DNA of 64,000 nt from Vespula vulgaris (GCF_905475345.1 NC_066595.1:3037001-3101000); one strand, 5' to 3'; positions 26,941 through 39,426 are shown, numbered from the stretch's first letter. The notes: generated from the sequence alone by a model not told the origin. Numbers and translations are program-made.

Positions 26941-28708
26941 TGGTTGCTGTTGTTGTTGTTGTTGGTGCTGCTGTTGCTGCGATGGTTGTTGCTGTTGTTG
27001 CGGCTGCTGAGGATAAGTAACTTGAGGAATAGTAGGAGCAGCCTGAGATTGTGGTTGAGTTTGCTGCATTGCTAAATCCAAAAAATATTTTTATAAAAGT
27101 TTATTTAATTACAAATAAATTAAAAATAAATATAAAAATCTCCCTGCTCTCGTCCATTTCTCTTTCAATATGCATATTGTATCATAATAAATGAATTAAT
27201 AATATATCAAGATTTTAAACGAATAAATAAATTGTACCTGCAGAAGACGCTTGTGTTGTAGGAGATACAAAAGGGGGCGGAGTGTTGTAAGTAGTGTGTA
27301 CAACTACTCCAGTTGGTGGCATTGCCATATTAAGAGGTACTGGATGTGGCATGGAACCATGGGTCGTTTGAAGACCAACTGGGATGTTAGGCGATACACT
27401 GACGTTGGGCGATGGTGCTTGATTAAAAACAGACTTGCTAGTTGCAGATCCTGGTGAAGAGGGTGGTGGTGTAGATCTTATTTTCCCAGTATCCCAATTT
27501 TTCTTTTTCAAAGGAGGTGGAACGTATTTACCTTCGTTTGGTCTTACCTAATAGCATTATAAATATAAGATGAGTATACAGCTTTATATAAAAAATCATA
27601 TAAACATAATAATAATATTTACCACAGAAGCAAATCTTTCCTCTTCATCGCCATTTTCTAATTCTAACCGTGCTTTATGATTTGGTTGAGATTCTATCTC
27701 ATTTGCTATTTCCGCTGCCTTCTGTTCTTGTTCTTTATAATCTTTTGTATCTTTACGCTGAAGCTGTAAAGTATAACCAACTAATGATGGTTCAAATGTT
27801 GTTTGAACTCCATATTTTTGTTCATTTTTGCGGAACATTTCATTTACATCCCAACCATTCTAAAAATATAATTGTCTTATATAACTCACTTAATCAAACA
27901 CTACATTTATAATTTTCAATACAAAGTCACAAAAAACTTACAGCACCACCATCTAATTCTAAATCATCACCGTTCATAGTAGACGGTGCATCCCATGGCT
28001 CAAGTTCTTTTTCTCCAACTATACCATTAAATTTACTAATAGCAGTGTCTGTTTGGAAAGTATCTCTTATGGCATAGTCTAGATCAACATCCTTGGCAGA
28101 CATAGTTATAATATCATGAGGTTTAAAAATCAATTTTTCTACTACACTTTCAACACTAATTTTCCCGGAACTTTCTACCCGATGAGCCATCTCTAGAACC
28201 ACATCAAAACGACTCGAGAAAGTTCTAAAAATTCCTTCGTAGACCGAACCGTTTTGTGTTTGTATCTACAACAATATTTGAAATATATTAATTTTACGAA
28301 AAATAAAAAAACAAAAAAATAAACATGAAAACATTCCAAAGATGTTTGAATCAAATTTTTACTTAAGTTTTTATACTTTTGTAAGAGTAAATCTAAAAAA
28401 AAAGAAGTTAAATACCTGCACCGTGTTACCAACATGGCTAGTGACAGAATGCATAAAGTGTGCATTATTATAAACACCTTCCGCAGCAACACATCTATCA
28501 TGTGGTCCTCTTGCTCGTGGTGACCTAAGAATTTATATTATTTTCATAATAAACCTTCAACACATTGTAAGTTTATTATTCAATAAGTTCATATTGCCTT
28601 TGTTTTTTTTGTCTAAATTGTTACATTTGCAATTATGAAAAAGAGGAAAAAGAAAAAAGAAAGCAAGAAGAAAAATAAAAAAGGAAAGAAGAAGAAAGAG
28701 AGAGAGAG

Positions 28709-28744
<36 letters not shown>

Positions 28745-28801
28745 TTGTAATTAAAAGCAATACCTAGTAGGATTGGAACGATTCTTTCTCTTGCTATTCA
28801 T
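24733..28801 (-). CDS. Atx2: Ataxin-2, RNA-binding translation regulator
   Basis: Nine exons join in frame: 28764-28801, 28416-28524, 27942-28265, 27623-27859, 27238-27547, 26659-27071, 26023-26583, 25786-25954 and 24733-25271, giving 899 aa. Ataxin-2 binds RNA and poly(A)-binding protein and controls mRNA stability, translation and stress-granule assembly. An Lsm domain covers about 25-100 ([16 protein letters not shown]) and LsmAD about 150-230 ([13 protein letters not shown]). A PAM2 motif ([15 protein letters not shown]) sits at about 647-662, at the end of exon 26023-26583. There are two Gln-rich stretches, one with 35 uninterrupted Gln. The C-terminus is Pro/His-rich. The start MNSKRKNR fits insect Ataxin-2; the frame stays open a little upstream, so a longer N-terminus is not excluded. 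Confidence 0.94.
26158..26262 (-). repeat. CAG/CAA tract encoding 35 Gln in Ataxin-2
   Basis: Thirty-five consecutive Gln codons with mixed CAA and CAG, in the exon that also carries PAM2. A second Gln-rich stretch with Pro and His breaks lies at about 26881-27000. Confidence 0.95.
28697..28741. repeat. (GA)n/(GAAA)n tract in the first Ataxin-2 intron
   Basis: Purine-rich simple repeat in the intron between 28524 and 28764. On the transcribed strand it is a CT-rich tract. Confidence 0.85.
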
Positions 28802-29032
28802 CCTGCCAGCCGTTGACGTTTCCTCGTCAGTGGTTGGTGGATTTCTGGCGCCGATTTGATGGGGCCCTTCTTGTTTCCTAATATATATATATATAGGGAT
28901 CGGAATTTTGACTAAATTTTCCTAATAATCTTTTAGCGTCAAAAGAAATTTTTTTCTATAGTTTCTCGTTAAACAGGAAAAAGGAAAAGAGAGAGAATGA
29001 GAAAGCGAGAAAGAGAAAGAGAGAAAGAGAAA

Positions 29033-29075
<43 letters not shown>

Positions 29076-30745
29076 TGAGCAATAAAAGAAGACGGAGAGG
29101 GAGAAAGCGGGAAAGACGGAAAGAGAAAAATAATAAGAGGGGAAGAGATGGAAGGAAAAAAAAAACAAAAAGGAGAAATGGAGATAGAGAAATAATGATG
29201 GAAAAGAGGTAAACGTGGCGCCGGTAAGTGTTTAATAATTACGAGGTTACACAATCTTAATTATGTCTTTGTAGAATTTCTTTAGATTCTTAAAGACTGA
29301 AATTGACAAAAGGCCTTACTGGCCGATATAACTATTGACACATTCGTAATTGGCTTTTTTAGGTTATGCTGAAAGTCTCTTGTAATAGCACGTTCGTCTC
29401 GTTGAAAAGGAAAGCGCGCGCGTGCGTGACACTGTAGTTTGACAGGTGCAAGGACGTGTGGAAAGGTGGAAGAAGAAGAAAGTGTCGGGATTTTGAAGGT
29501 TGACGTACACGGGGGAGGCACGAGCTGCTCGACACACGATATTTCTCTTGGTGCTGCGTGACGTAACTAGGTTCCACCTTCCGCGTGGAATGAAATGTTC
29601 AACACGAGTCTACGGTTTAACAACGTTACAAAAATGTGTATGTGAGAGAGAGAAAGAGAGAGAGAGAGATCGTACTTTCCTATTATTTCTTCTTTTCTTA
29701 GAATATATTTTTAATTAATTAATCAACATGTGGTAAACGATAAAAGCTAGCACACAAGCCGCCCGATCAACCCGATCCCGGTGACTGTCGCAGCACAGTC
29801 GCCACCTGGCGAATAATTTATCTCGTTACGTACCAACATACATATCATCTTTTTATCGAGATCCAATTCCCTTTTATTTATGATACCTTTCAAGGACCAA
29901 TCAGCACGCGTTCCTTCATGAAAATTCCTACGCACTTCTAAGTGACTCTTGATTTTCTTTCTTTTGGTATATATATATGTATATACATATATGTTTGTGT
30001 ATGTGTATTATATATATGTGTGTATATGTATAACCGTCCAATATATATCTATAGCGTTTTTATTACACATTGAGTATCTCACTTCGAAAAACATTTCTGT
30101 TATTTACCATTTTATAATTTTTTAATTTCTCTGTAAAAATATTCAACAGACTTTTATTATCTTCTTGTGGAAGATTACAATCTTATATCCGAATATATAT
30201 GATCATTAAAACGATTTATTCTTTTAATATAAGAGTTATATTAATACATACTTTGGAATAATATAATATAAAATTTGTAATTATTTTTATAATACATATA
30301 ATATACGACGTTTATTAAATAATTTATTTAATTAAAAACGAAATCCTATAATATTCTGATTGGATAATAACAAATAGTTCTCTTTCATGGCTGTAGATGG
30401 CGCATCGAGTGCAAAATACACATTTGAAATTCGTAACTAGTGGAACAGTGTAATTTCGGATCAAATCAAATTTCTGAAGGTGAGGACTGTTTCGTCGCAA
30501 TAATCTATTTGGATTTATAAAACACATGTACGTATTAACAATATATTAACAATATTAAACCTAGTAGTTTCATTATAGAATAATATTTTAAGATCGAAGA
30601 ATTAGTTGACATGTTTCATTTTGATTACTTTTTAATAATGGTTGCTTACTTTTTTTCGTAATAATTTTTCTAAGATAAAAACATACAAATGTACGAACAC
30701 ATATCAGAATTTGTTTCGTAATTTACAAATTAATGCAAAATATCT
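28802..30745. other. Ataxin-2 upstream region and intergenic
   Basis: Contains a purine-rich (GA)n block at about 28988-29200 and a GC-richer patch at about 29400-29600 that may include a non-coding first exon or promoter of Ataxin-2. A TATTAG acceptor-like site precedes the coding start by about 80 bases. No coding exon is recognised. Beyond 29940 the sequence is AT-rich intergenic DNA. Confidence 0.5.
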
Positions 30746-31245
30746 TTAATATTCGTCTTCGTCCGAGTTGTATAAATTATTAAGTTTTCGAATGATATTC
30801 TTCGTTCTGTCTGAAACGAAGTCATTTATTTGTCCTAAAACGTTAACGAAATCGATCACTTTTTCGAATCCCTTATTTATTTCATCGGTTCTTCTATTCT
30901 TCGAATTAATTTCTTCTTTCTTCGACATGATTTGATCTTCTAGAGAAGGTTCATTAAGCTTTTGCAATAATGTTTTATATTTTTTATTAAGTCTTACCTG
31001 ACTAACTGCTAAGGATATCTATTGGATAAGAACCAAAAAAAAAAAAATAAAAAATAAAAAAACAATAAAAAACAAAATAAATAAAATAAGAATCATTCGT
31101 TGAATATTTTGATATTGTATTTTTTACTTCGTACGAATTGTTTTCATGACTTATAATAAAAACAAAAATTATGCGGAAATATATATAGAGGTTAGATGCT
31201 TGAACTTACCATAAATAATAAAAAAAATAAAATGCACGATTTCAT
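30746..31245 (-). CDS. Small secreted orphan protein, 102 aa
   Basis: Two exons, 31210-31245 and 30746-31018, with a GT-AG intron at phase 0. The start MKSCILFFLLFM and the second exon's ISLAVSQ form a signal peptide split by the intron. The mature part of about 83 residues is highly charged and mostly helical (KKYKTLLQKLNEP, KVIDFVNVLGQINDFV) and ends in an acidic tail (NSDEDEY). It has no cysteine after the signal peptide. I do not recognise a family. Its signal exon, minus-strand direction and TATA box match the next five genes, so it is treated as the first member of the secreted cluster. A GTAAGA at 30997 inside exon 2 could be taken as a donor, but it would leave an intron of only ~39 bases and the frame is open through it. 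Confidence 0.72.
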
Positions 31246-32589
31246 TTTCTCCGATGATAAACGTAATGAAATATTTGCTTATATATGCGTGTGTGTGGTT
31301 AACGTAGTAAGTTATTAATAGTAAATCTTATAGTGCTTCCTTATTTTCTTTTTGTTTTGTTTTTCTTTTGGAATAATTCACTTATCGAAAGGAACGATAA
31401 ATAACACGATAAATAAATGCGTATAAATTCTCTGGTGTTACCAAGTAACGACTGTGAATGTAATGACCTAAATAATTTCTTTTATAAAGCGTTCGCAAAT
31501 CGTTACATTGAAAATTATGAAACGTTTGACAATTTCTTTTTTATTAATTTAGGTTAAATGTATATTTCAATATGCAATATGAAAGTTTTTGCTTTACTGT
31601 TACGTACATATTTATAAAATCACATACGCACGCATAATGTATATACATACATACATACATACGCGCGCGCGCGCGCATGTATGTGTGTGTATTTGATAGT
31701 CCAATGGTCTAAATGATTAAAACTAAGAGAACTTATCTTTATTATTATCATTATTATTATCATTATTAAAGTTTGTTTATTTTTTCTTCTCCGAAGGAAG
31801 TTATTATCTTAAAATATGAGTATGAATTAACACGAATAAAGAATAATAATCAACAAAAAAATTGCGAATCATTACAAATTTTAGACGATATATCTGTGAA
31901 AGATTATTATCAAATGACGTTAATTTCAGATTAAAATTCGAGTATCTTTTTAGTATCGTAGGAATACGAAATTTTATTGCGAAATAAGTAGGACGAGTTC
32001 TTTTTTTATATAAGTAGATGTGTAATCGGAATGATTCAACAGTATTGCCTAATAAGTTATCAAAATTACTCGTAATCATATATAATATTTCGTATGATTT
32101 TTATACGTTAAATCATTTTTTTATGGCGAAATTAATAGATTTATTTATTAGAGTTTATTTATTTATTTATAGTTTAGGAACATTTAACGTACATTTCGCA
32201 TTGTTTAGAAATTTTTAATATTTCGAAATTTATGAGAAATATTACGTCGGCACAATGACCTCAAATATATGTATATAATATATGCTTAAAGAAAACTAAT
32301 AAATGCGAAAATTTGTACAAACAAAAAAAAATTATACGATTTTATATAGTAAAATATATTTATTTATTTATTATTTTTTTTTTTCAAATACAAAAATAGT
32401 CTTTCATCTTAACACGTGTTTCCTTTTTTCTTCTTTTTTTTTTTTCTCGTATTTATCGAAACTGCATCACTGTGTGTTTAGATTAATTTTAATTAATTCG
32501 TTTTGTTAATAAGAAAAGTTCGACGAGTTTTAAATCATTCTTTTTCTTGTTTCTTTTTTATTTATTAATTTGTGTATATATATATTCTT
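31246..32589. other. Intergenic within the secreted cluster
   Basis: AT-rich, with a TATA box just upstream of the small secreted gene, a CA/CG repeat near 31636-31690 and many T runs. No coding exon is supported. Confidence 0.6.
31278..31285 (-). promoter_or_regulatory. TATA box of small secreted gene
   Basis: TATATAAG on the minus strand, about 33 bases before the ATG at 31245. This leaves room for only a very short leader. Confidence 0.5.
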
Positions 32590-33741
32590 TTAACTAGTTT
32601 TGGCTGCTTGTTGCAATTGAGTGTTTAGATTTTGTGTGGTTTCTACGGCAAGTTCGACAGCTTGTTTCGTAAATTTGGCAATGTCTTCTTGTACTTTCTC
32701 AGAATTTTTGCTAACAGCTTTAGCTGTCTTGTCGGATTCTTGTACGAGGACTTGTAATCCTTCTTGTAACTTGGTTTGTAATTGATTTACTTGTTCACTT
32801 GCATTTGGAATTTGAGCATTGATATCTTCAACAACCTTGTTTAATTTTCCCTTGACATCGACCCACAGTCTTTCTAATTCTGGAGTTTTCTCGCTAACCT
32901 GTATTATACAAAGTTTATTTCTACGATTATATTTTCATTTAAGATCTTAAGAGACCTGAGCATCAACCTCTTCCTTATTTGACAAACAATTTGTTCATAA
33001 AAGACAGATGGGACCGACCGAAATAAACAAAATAAAAAAAAAAACAACAACGATTAAGCTTGAGAAAAAATGATTTATTCAATTGGTCTCAAATATTTAT
33101 ATCATTTTTTTTTTCTTTTTTTTTTTTGATATTTCAAGAAATATTATTTCTAGCTCTGCATCTCTTTGGAAGCTCTTCTTTTCATTCCGGAAGTTACCAA
33201 AATTCGATTGGAGAGTTCAATTGTGAGTTCCCTTAAATGATACGTATCAAGAACTTGTTACAATTAATAACGCGTACATTTTTTAAAGCTATATGACAAG
33301 ATATTATAAGATGTAAGGGGAAAAAAAAATCTTTGCGTGCATCTTTTTTTCTTTTCTTTTTCTTCATCTTTCTTTTTATGTCTTTAATTAAAAAAAAAAT
33401 ATTGTTTCCCTTGGCAAACGTTGCAAATATATTATAATATTAAATCAAAAGAGAGATGGTCTTACCTGTTCGGTTACATTTTTCACGAATTGTTGTAAAT
33501 TGTTCACGAAACTCGTGCTCTGTTCCTTGACGGTGTTGACGATAGTTTCTTGATCAGGAAGATTTATTTTTTCTTGAAACTGAGCTGCCAGAGTATTGAT
33601 ATTTGCTTGTGCTTGACTAATTAATTCGGATAAATGAAGAGGTTGATTCGTTTGTTGAGCTTCAACATTGCTAGATGGTACTATTTTAGCCTCGGTGTAA
33701 ACGAGGAACACTGTTAGAACGATCAGGTATGCGATCTTCAT
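32590..33741 (-). CDS. Apolipophorin-III-like lipid-binding protein
   Basis: Two exons, 33466-33741 and 32590-32898, with a phase-0 intron; 194 aa, typical of apolipophorin-III. ApoLp-III is an exchangeable hemolymph apolipoprotein: a bundle of five amphipathic helices that opens on lipophorin particles and also takes part in immunity. The first 18 residues are a signal peptide (MKIAYLIVLTVFLVYTEA). The mature protein is entirely helical, rich in Gln, Glu, Lys and Val, and lacks cysteine (ISQAQANINTLAAQFQEKI, LERLWVDVKGKLNKVVEDI). Family membership rests on length, composition and helical pattern rather than a unique motif. It lies between the small orphan and the modular gene whose exons share its W-x-D-x-K pattern. 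Confidence 0.85.
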
Positions 33742-33836
33742 TTTCGATGCCCTTTTTCTTTTGGTTCCCTCTTTAAAGAATTCGAACTCGTCAAATTACT
33801 AAAGAACGACTGATGCACGGACTTCTGATATTGCTC

Positions 33837-33844
33837 CCTTTATA
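33837..33844 (-). promoter_or_regulatory. TATA box of apoLp-III-like gene
   Basis: TATAAAGG on the minus strand about 96 bases upstream of the ATG at 33741. Confidence 0.6.
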
Positions 33845-34265
33845 GGCAATGCTTATCATCTATTAATGTCGCTACACGAGGGCAAAGAGTAGTTTATCTT
33901 CTTTCAACTAAGAAGGAGAAGAACGATATTCTCGTTTTTATTTGAAATAAAAAAAGAGAGAGAAAGAAAGAGAAAGAGAGAGATAGGCAATAATCTTCTT
34001 CGATTTTTATTCTCTTAAACATATTCCAATTTCGAATAATATATTAAATATTTCCTTTCGAAGGTACTATCATTTCTTTTTCTTTTTGTGTTTTTTGTTT
34101 CATTTTATTATTGTTATTATTTATTTTTTTTTTTCACGATATTGAAAGTAATAATCATTTGAAAAAAAAAAATAGTTTTTTGTCCGATTTTGTCAATTAG
34201 TCAATTTTAATTAAGATCGTATAAAACGAAAGTCAAATATTTCGATACTTTGATACTTTGTTATC

Positions 34266-34269
<4 letters not shown>

Positions 34270-34313
<44 letters not shown>
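34270..34313. repeat. (TA)n microsatellite
   Basis: About 22 perfect TA units in intergenic DNA. Confidence 0.95.
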
Positions 34314-34316
<3 letters not shown>

Positions 34317-35310
34317 TGTATGTGTATTAAACTATCAACAGAGTAAAGTGCACTCGGATATACAACTGTACAGAACATTTTCCGAGGACAAGGTTCTACG
34401 GAAAAATCTTCATCGATGCGTCTCGTTATCAAACATATAATTTTGTCTTTTCAATTTCTACGCGATCGACATACATATATATGTAATTGTGAAATAATTT
34501 TCTGAGTTGAATTTTCTCTCTTTCTCTCTTTCTCTCTCTCTCTCTCTTTCTCTCTCTTTTTGCTCGTATACGTGCACATACGCGAATATACGAATGTGTT
34601 TGGCATTCTCGATTTATCTTCGTCTTTATAAGAACCTTGACCCCGCGAGCATTTCAACTTGTATCGTATAAATCTTAGAATTTTTCTTTCTCTTACTACA
34701 TCCTTCTCTTTAATTCGAAAACATCATTCGAATTGAGCGTAAGTAAAAAGTTTTATTTTTATCATATACTTCATTGATCATTTATATATATTATATTAAT
34801 TTCGACTAAAGATATTTTTGGTAATCTTAGAAATAAATTTAACGTTTCAAATGATATCAGATGCAATGAACCCTGTTCACATAATAATCTTATCCCAAAA
34901 AGGCAATTTCTTATTAATATTACATGTAACGATGATTTCGTGCTTTTGTATTACAAAATACATTTTTTTTTTAAGATTTTTTTTTTCTTTATGCGTGTGT
35001 ATGTGTGTATATATATATATAAAAATGAAAATCTTCAAATTAGATGAAAACAATAGTTAAACTTTATTATTTATTTTTTTAATAATAAGTACATATCCAT
35101 TGTTCGCGTCGGTCATATTACATGATAATATCGTTTGAACGATATTATCACGCGAAGTACATATTTATGCATGTCCATCATAATTTACAAATTATTTCTC
35201 AATCTGTTTAATTCAATTACGAACAGAAACAATGATTTCATGGACGTAATCTTTAGTTCATCGGAATGCCCTTTCATCTTTTTCTATAACTTCCTTTACT
35301 GTCGAATTGT

Positions 35311-38300
35311 TCAAAATTTCCTTGGATTTTTTTCAAATTCCTTTTTTGAGTTGTCCCAAGTTTTTTGTACTTTGTCTTTCAAACCGGGAGTCTTAGAGTT
35401 CTTTTCCGAGTCTTCTTCAGATCCAGAGTTCTCTTTCGAATCTTCTTCTGATCCAGAGTTCTCTTCAGAATGTTTTTTTAGAGTTTCAGAATTCTCGGGC
35501 TAATGATGATGGAAAGAAAAAAGTAAACAAAAAAAAAGAAACAAATACATAAATTGATTATAGACTAATATATATAGGAATACATGTCTAATTAATTTCA
35601 ATGTATATATATATTACAGATACGTCATATCGTTAATACATACTTTCGAACACTTGTCGAATTTTTTCTTCATTTCTTTTGCTTTAATATAGTCCAAAAT
35701 TTCCTTCACTTTGTTGTCGACTTTTTTCTTGAAATCATTCCAAGCTTCTCTTATATTTTTTCTCATAACATCAAATTCAGAATCATCCTTTTCGTCTTTT
35801 AATTCTTTTTCATTTTCAAAGTTGTTGGGTTGCTGACGATGAAAAGAAAAAATGAAAAAAAAAATGGAAACAAACAAATCGATTGTTGTTTAATAGGTAA
35901 TAAGAAATGCACGTGTAATTAATTTAATTACATATGTATTATAAATATATCATATCGCTAATACATACCTTGGGACGCTTGCCGAGTTTGTTCTTAATGG
36001 ATTCAATTATCTCCTTGATACTGATCTTAGCCTTTTCGAGGATTTCTTTTATTTTAGATTTGTTCAGAATTTCATTGAATTTTGCAACAATTTTCTTTTT
36101 CATTTCGTCGACTGCTTTTTTTGGTTTTGTTTTAACATTAGAACTTGTCGAATCTTCTTTTTGCTCTTCAGAATTCTGAGTCTGGTGATAAAGAAAATAA
36201 AATGAAAGAAAAAGAAAGAAATAAATCAATTATTATTTAATAGCTATAGGAAAATATTTGTAAAAAATTGATTATATATGTATCGTAAATATATTATGAC
36301 GTTATTATATATCTTGGGACCGTTGCCGATTCTGTTATTAACAGACTCTATGATCTCCTTGATGTTAGTCTGTTTGATTATTTTTTTAATGGCTCCTTTT
36401 ACCTTGGAATTGTTCAAAATTTCCTTCATTTCTTTTTCAAGTTTCTTCAAGTCCTCCAAAACTTTCTTTGTTTCTTCTACCAAACTAAGAGTCATAGAAT
36501 TCTCTTCTTTCTTATTAGAATTTTTATTCTAATGATAATGAAAAAAAGAAGAAAAATTAATTATTGTATAATAGATATGTTCAAAAACATGTTTAATTAA
36601 TTTTATTTTGTATGTTTCTCGATTTTTTTTACTTTAGAATTGTTCAACATTTCTTTGTATTTTTCCTCGAGCTTCTTCTTGAAATCGTTCCAAGTTTCTT
36701 GTGTTTTTTCTTTGAAAGTAGGAGTCTCTCGATCTTTTTCTTCTTCTTCAGAATTCTCAGGCTAATGATAATGAAATGGGAAAAAAAAAAGATAGGTATA
36801 ACAAATCAATTATTACTTAATATGTATGGAATACAGATACTAATTAATTTAATTATATACGTATGATATATAAATAAATATATTATATCTTTAATACATA
36901 CTTTGGAAACCTTCTTGCTTTCTTTTTGAACACTCTCAATAGTATTTTTTATGACATCTTTGACGCGTTCGATCATCTTCTTAGTTTTCTCCACGATATT
37001 TTTTACTCTAGGATTGTTAAACAATTGTTTACAGTTTTCCTTAAACTGTTTCCAACTTTGCTGTGCCTTGTCTTTAATTGTAAAACCATTGTCGTCATAT
37101 TCTAGTACTACTTCCTTATCGTTGTTCTAATGAAAATTAGAAAAAAAAAAAATTAAAAAAAATAAAAATAAAAAGAAAGAAAAGGAAAAAAGATTATTAT
37201 CCAATGCGAATATGTCGATGTGTATAAAATTAATCGATCGATCTATGATCTATCGTACATATATTATATCGTTACGTTATACCTTTTCGGCATTTTCTAC
37301 TCGCGCGCGGGCACTGTCAACAGCGATTTGCATAATTTTTTTTGTTTTTCTTATCGCAGTTTCAACTTCATTAATGATAGCTTGCATGTTTGGATTTTGT
37401 CCCTCTTTATATTGTTCAGTAAGCTTTTTCTTGTAGTCAACCCAACTATCCACTAGTTCATTTTTAGATGATTCCGAATTCTTAAATAATAAGAAAAAAG
37501 AAAAGAAACAAGATTAATTATTTAATTAATTGTATTATCAAAGTATCAATTATATGGATATGTTATATCATTGCATCATACCTTATGTAGATTTTCATCA
37601 CTACCTTCAATACTTTCCTCAACCGATAGTTTGATTGTATCGATCAATGTATTTAAGGTATTGGTGGTTAAGCAATCTTGGGCCATTTCGTTGCATGTTT
37701 TCTTTAACGTATTCTTCACGTCCGTCCATATTTCTTTTAAAGAATTTTGGAATTGAACTATTTCGGGGTCGGATAATTCGTTTGGTATAACTAACTGTTT
37801 TGAGTAGTTGCCCGGTACAGGAGTAGCCTGTAATAATGATATCACCAAATTTTCATGTCTATTTTACGTACATTGGATCTTATTAAAAAACAAAGAAAAG
37901 TAACGCGTTTCTTATATAATCTATCTGTTCATAATTAAAATTAAAATATTTATTTTAAAATATTTAGAAAAGTTTCAAAAAATTGTGATATTAAAATTAA
38001 ACGCAAAATATTATGCAACACAATAAACAGTATTAAATAACAACAACTTACACAATTTTATACTTTGATAATTTGATATATAAGTTGAATGCATATGTAA
38101 CTCACGAGTATACTCGTGACAGATAAATCATATGTTAACATGATGGAAAAAAGAAACAAAAAAGAACTAATCGACTTATTGTACTTTATTCTCTCTATAT
38201 TTTTATTAATCATAAGATATTTTATTATAACTGTATAATCAAAACAAGCTTACCTGTCCATATACCAAGATGGCAGATGCCAAAATGACTGTTAAGAAAA

Positions 38301-38313
38301 TGCTCCGTGCCAT
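35311..38313 (-). CDS. Modular secreted protein built from repeated apoLp-III-like exons
   Basis: A signal-peptide exon (38254-38313, MARSIFLTVILASAILVYGQ) is followed by exons that all begin and end at phase 0: 37582-37827, 37283-37480, 36902-37126, 35969-36181, 35644-35832 and 35311-35499. Two more copies between them look damaged and are listed separately. Most modules start with an acidic N-S-E-rich segment, followed by an amphipathic helix with W-x-D-x-K (IWTDVKNTLKK, SWVDYKKKLTE, AWNDFKKKVDN) and usually a Lys-rich stretch with NNSKVK-like residues. The helix resembles LWVDVKGKLNK of the neighbouring apoLp-III-like gene, so I infer derivation from it by exon multiplication. Introns also resemble one another, so duplication was recent. 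The function is unknown; a secreted lipid- or surface-binding role is a guess. The exact spliced form is uncertain. Confidence 0.7.
36313..36528 (-). pseudogene. Module exon with a mutated splice donor
   Basis: A complete 72-codon module with a good acceptor. At its 3' end, where the paralogous exon has CCCAAG followed by GTATGT, this copy has CCCAAG followed by ATATAT. The donor GT has become AT, and read-through reaches a stop at 36244. It is a dead exon, or a terminal exon if read through. Confidence 0.6.
36603..36761 (-). pseudogene. Degenerate module exon without a donor
   Basis: A module with a good acceptor and the usual start (PENSEEEEKD...TWNDFKKKLEEKYKEMLNNSKVK) runs into an in-frame TAA at 36603, and no GT donor follows at the expected place. 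The second half of the module, with the I-E-S-V helix, is missing. If included it would end the protein early. It may be skipped, or serve as an alternative terminal exon. Confidence 0.6.
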
Positions 38314-39426
38314 GATTCCGTTGATTATGACCAAACACTTTTTCAAGTGTTTTGACGATTTTTAACATCACTGCTCTTATATACTAACCGTATTTCATTA
38401 ATTATGCGTATATTTGCCATTTTACTGAATACATGTTAAGGTTTATCAATCTATTTATATGCAGTATTAATTTGAAACACTTGCGTTAAATGTATCGAGA
38501 AAACAAAAACGACATTGTAACTATTCATGTGAAAAATTTATCGCATCAAATTGATAACGCAGTATATTTTTATTTGATTCATCATTTCTCGATTTTTTCT
38601 TAAAGAAAAACTTCGCGCGCGCGCGTGTGTGTGTGTGTACATACATTATTTCGTTTTTATTACGTTATTATTCGTATTATTCGTTCTCGTTAAATTATTA
38701 AATGCTTCGTTTTTTTCACATCTGCTTGTTAATTATCATTACGATTTCGGTCTTTTATATAATTTTAGAATTTTTGTAGAATCTTATACTTAGAATATCA
38801 ATTTATCTACGATAATTACATCAAACTATAGTTATAATTATAACAACAACTATAATTTAAATACATATATACATATATACACATATATATTATTTCCGGT
38901 TCTGTAGAATTACGTAAGGAAAGTAATTCTTTCAACAATAACAGCTGTTTTGTCTATTAAATATTGTTCATAGAACGGAAAATTTTTTATCGGAACATAT
39001 TCGATTTTCGGTCTTCTTCTAAATGGAGTTAATTATATACTATTATATCATACTCTTATCTAGCTCATTGAATCATCATGAATGACCTTAACATAATGAA
39101 TTTACTTAACACCTTAGAGAGTAATTTTGTAGAAAATCTACATATACGTATTATTTGTAATACGCTGTGGATATTAATTCAAAAAGAAAAAACAAAGAAA
39201 AATGAATAAGAAATTTGCTTTAGGTATAAGAAAGTAAATATAGAATATACAGTATATGATGCAAAAATAGATTTTTATTTATTTGTTTCATAAAATTAGT
39301 AACAACAATCGATGAAAATATTTATGTTTATTCTACAAATACGATCAATATATACCATTAAGGATTAATATATATCATTCTAAGTTAATATGTATCATTG
39401 AAGATTAATGCATATATCGTTGAAGT
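38314..39426. other. Intergenic within the secreted cluster
   Basis: Contains the TATA box of the modular gene, a CG/GT repeat near 38615-38638, and at the top the repeated 3' flank of the serine-rich gene. No coding exon is seen. Confidence 0.6.
38375..38382 (-). promoter_or_regulatory. TATA box of the modular gene
   Basis: TATATAAG on the minus strand about 62 bases before the ATG at 38313. Confidence 0.6.

Larger units (their letters stand above)
33742..35310. other. Intergenic within the secreted cluster
   Basis: Holds the apoLp-III promoter, a (TA)n run at 34270-34313 and a CT run at about 34515-34558. No coding exon is seen. Sequence just below 35311 continues the last module of the neighbouring gene in a shifted frame as far as 35258. 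Confidence 0.6.

Noticed and set aside
30957..30998. A second intron in the 102-aa secreted gene (donor at 30997)
   Set aside because: The intron would be about 39 bases, lacks a good acceptor, and the frame is open straight through.
35311..37827. Repeat spacing suggestive of a CRISPR-like or satellite array
   Set aside because: The units are exons of unequal length with splice sites and amino-acid patterns, in a eukaryotic genome.
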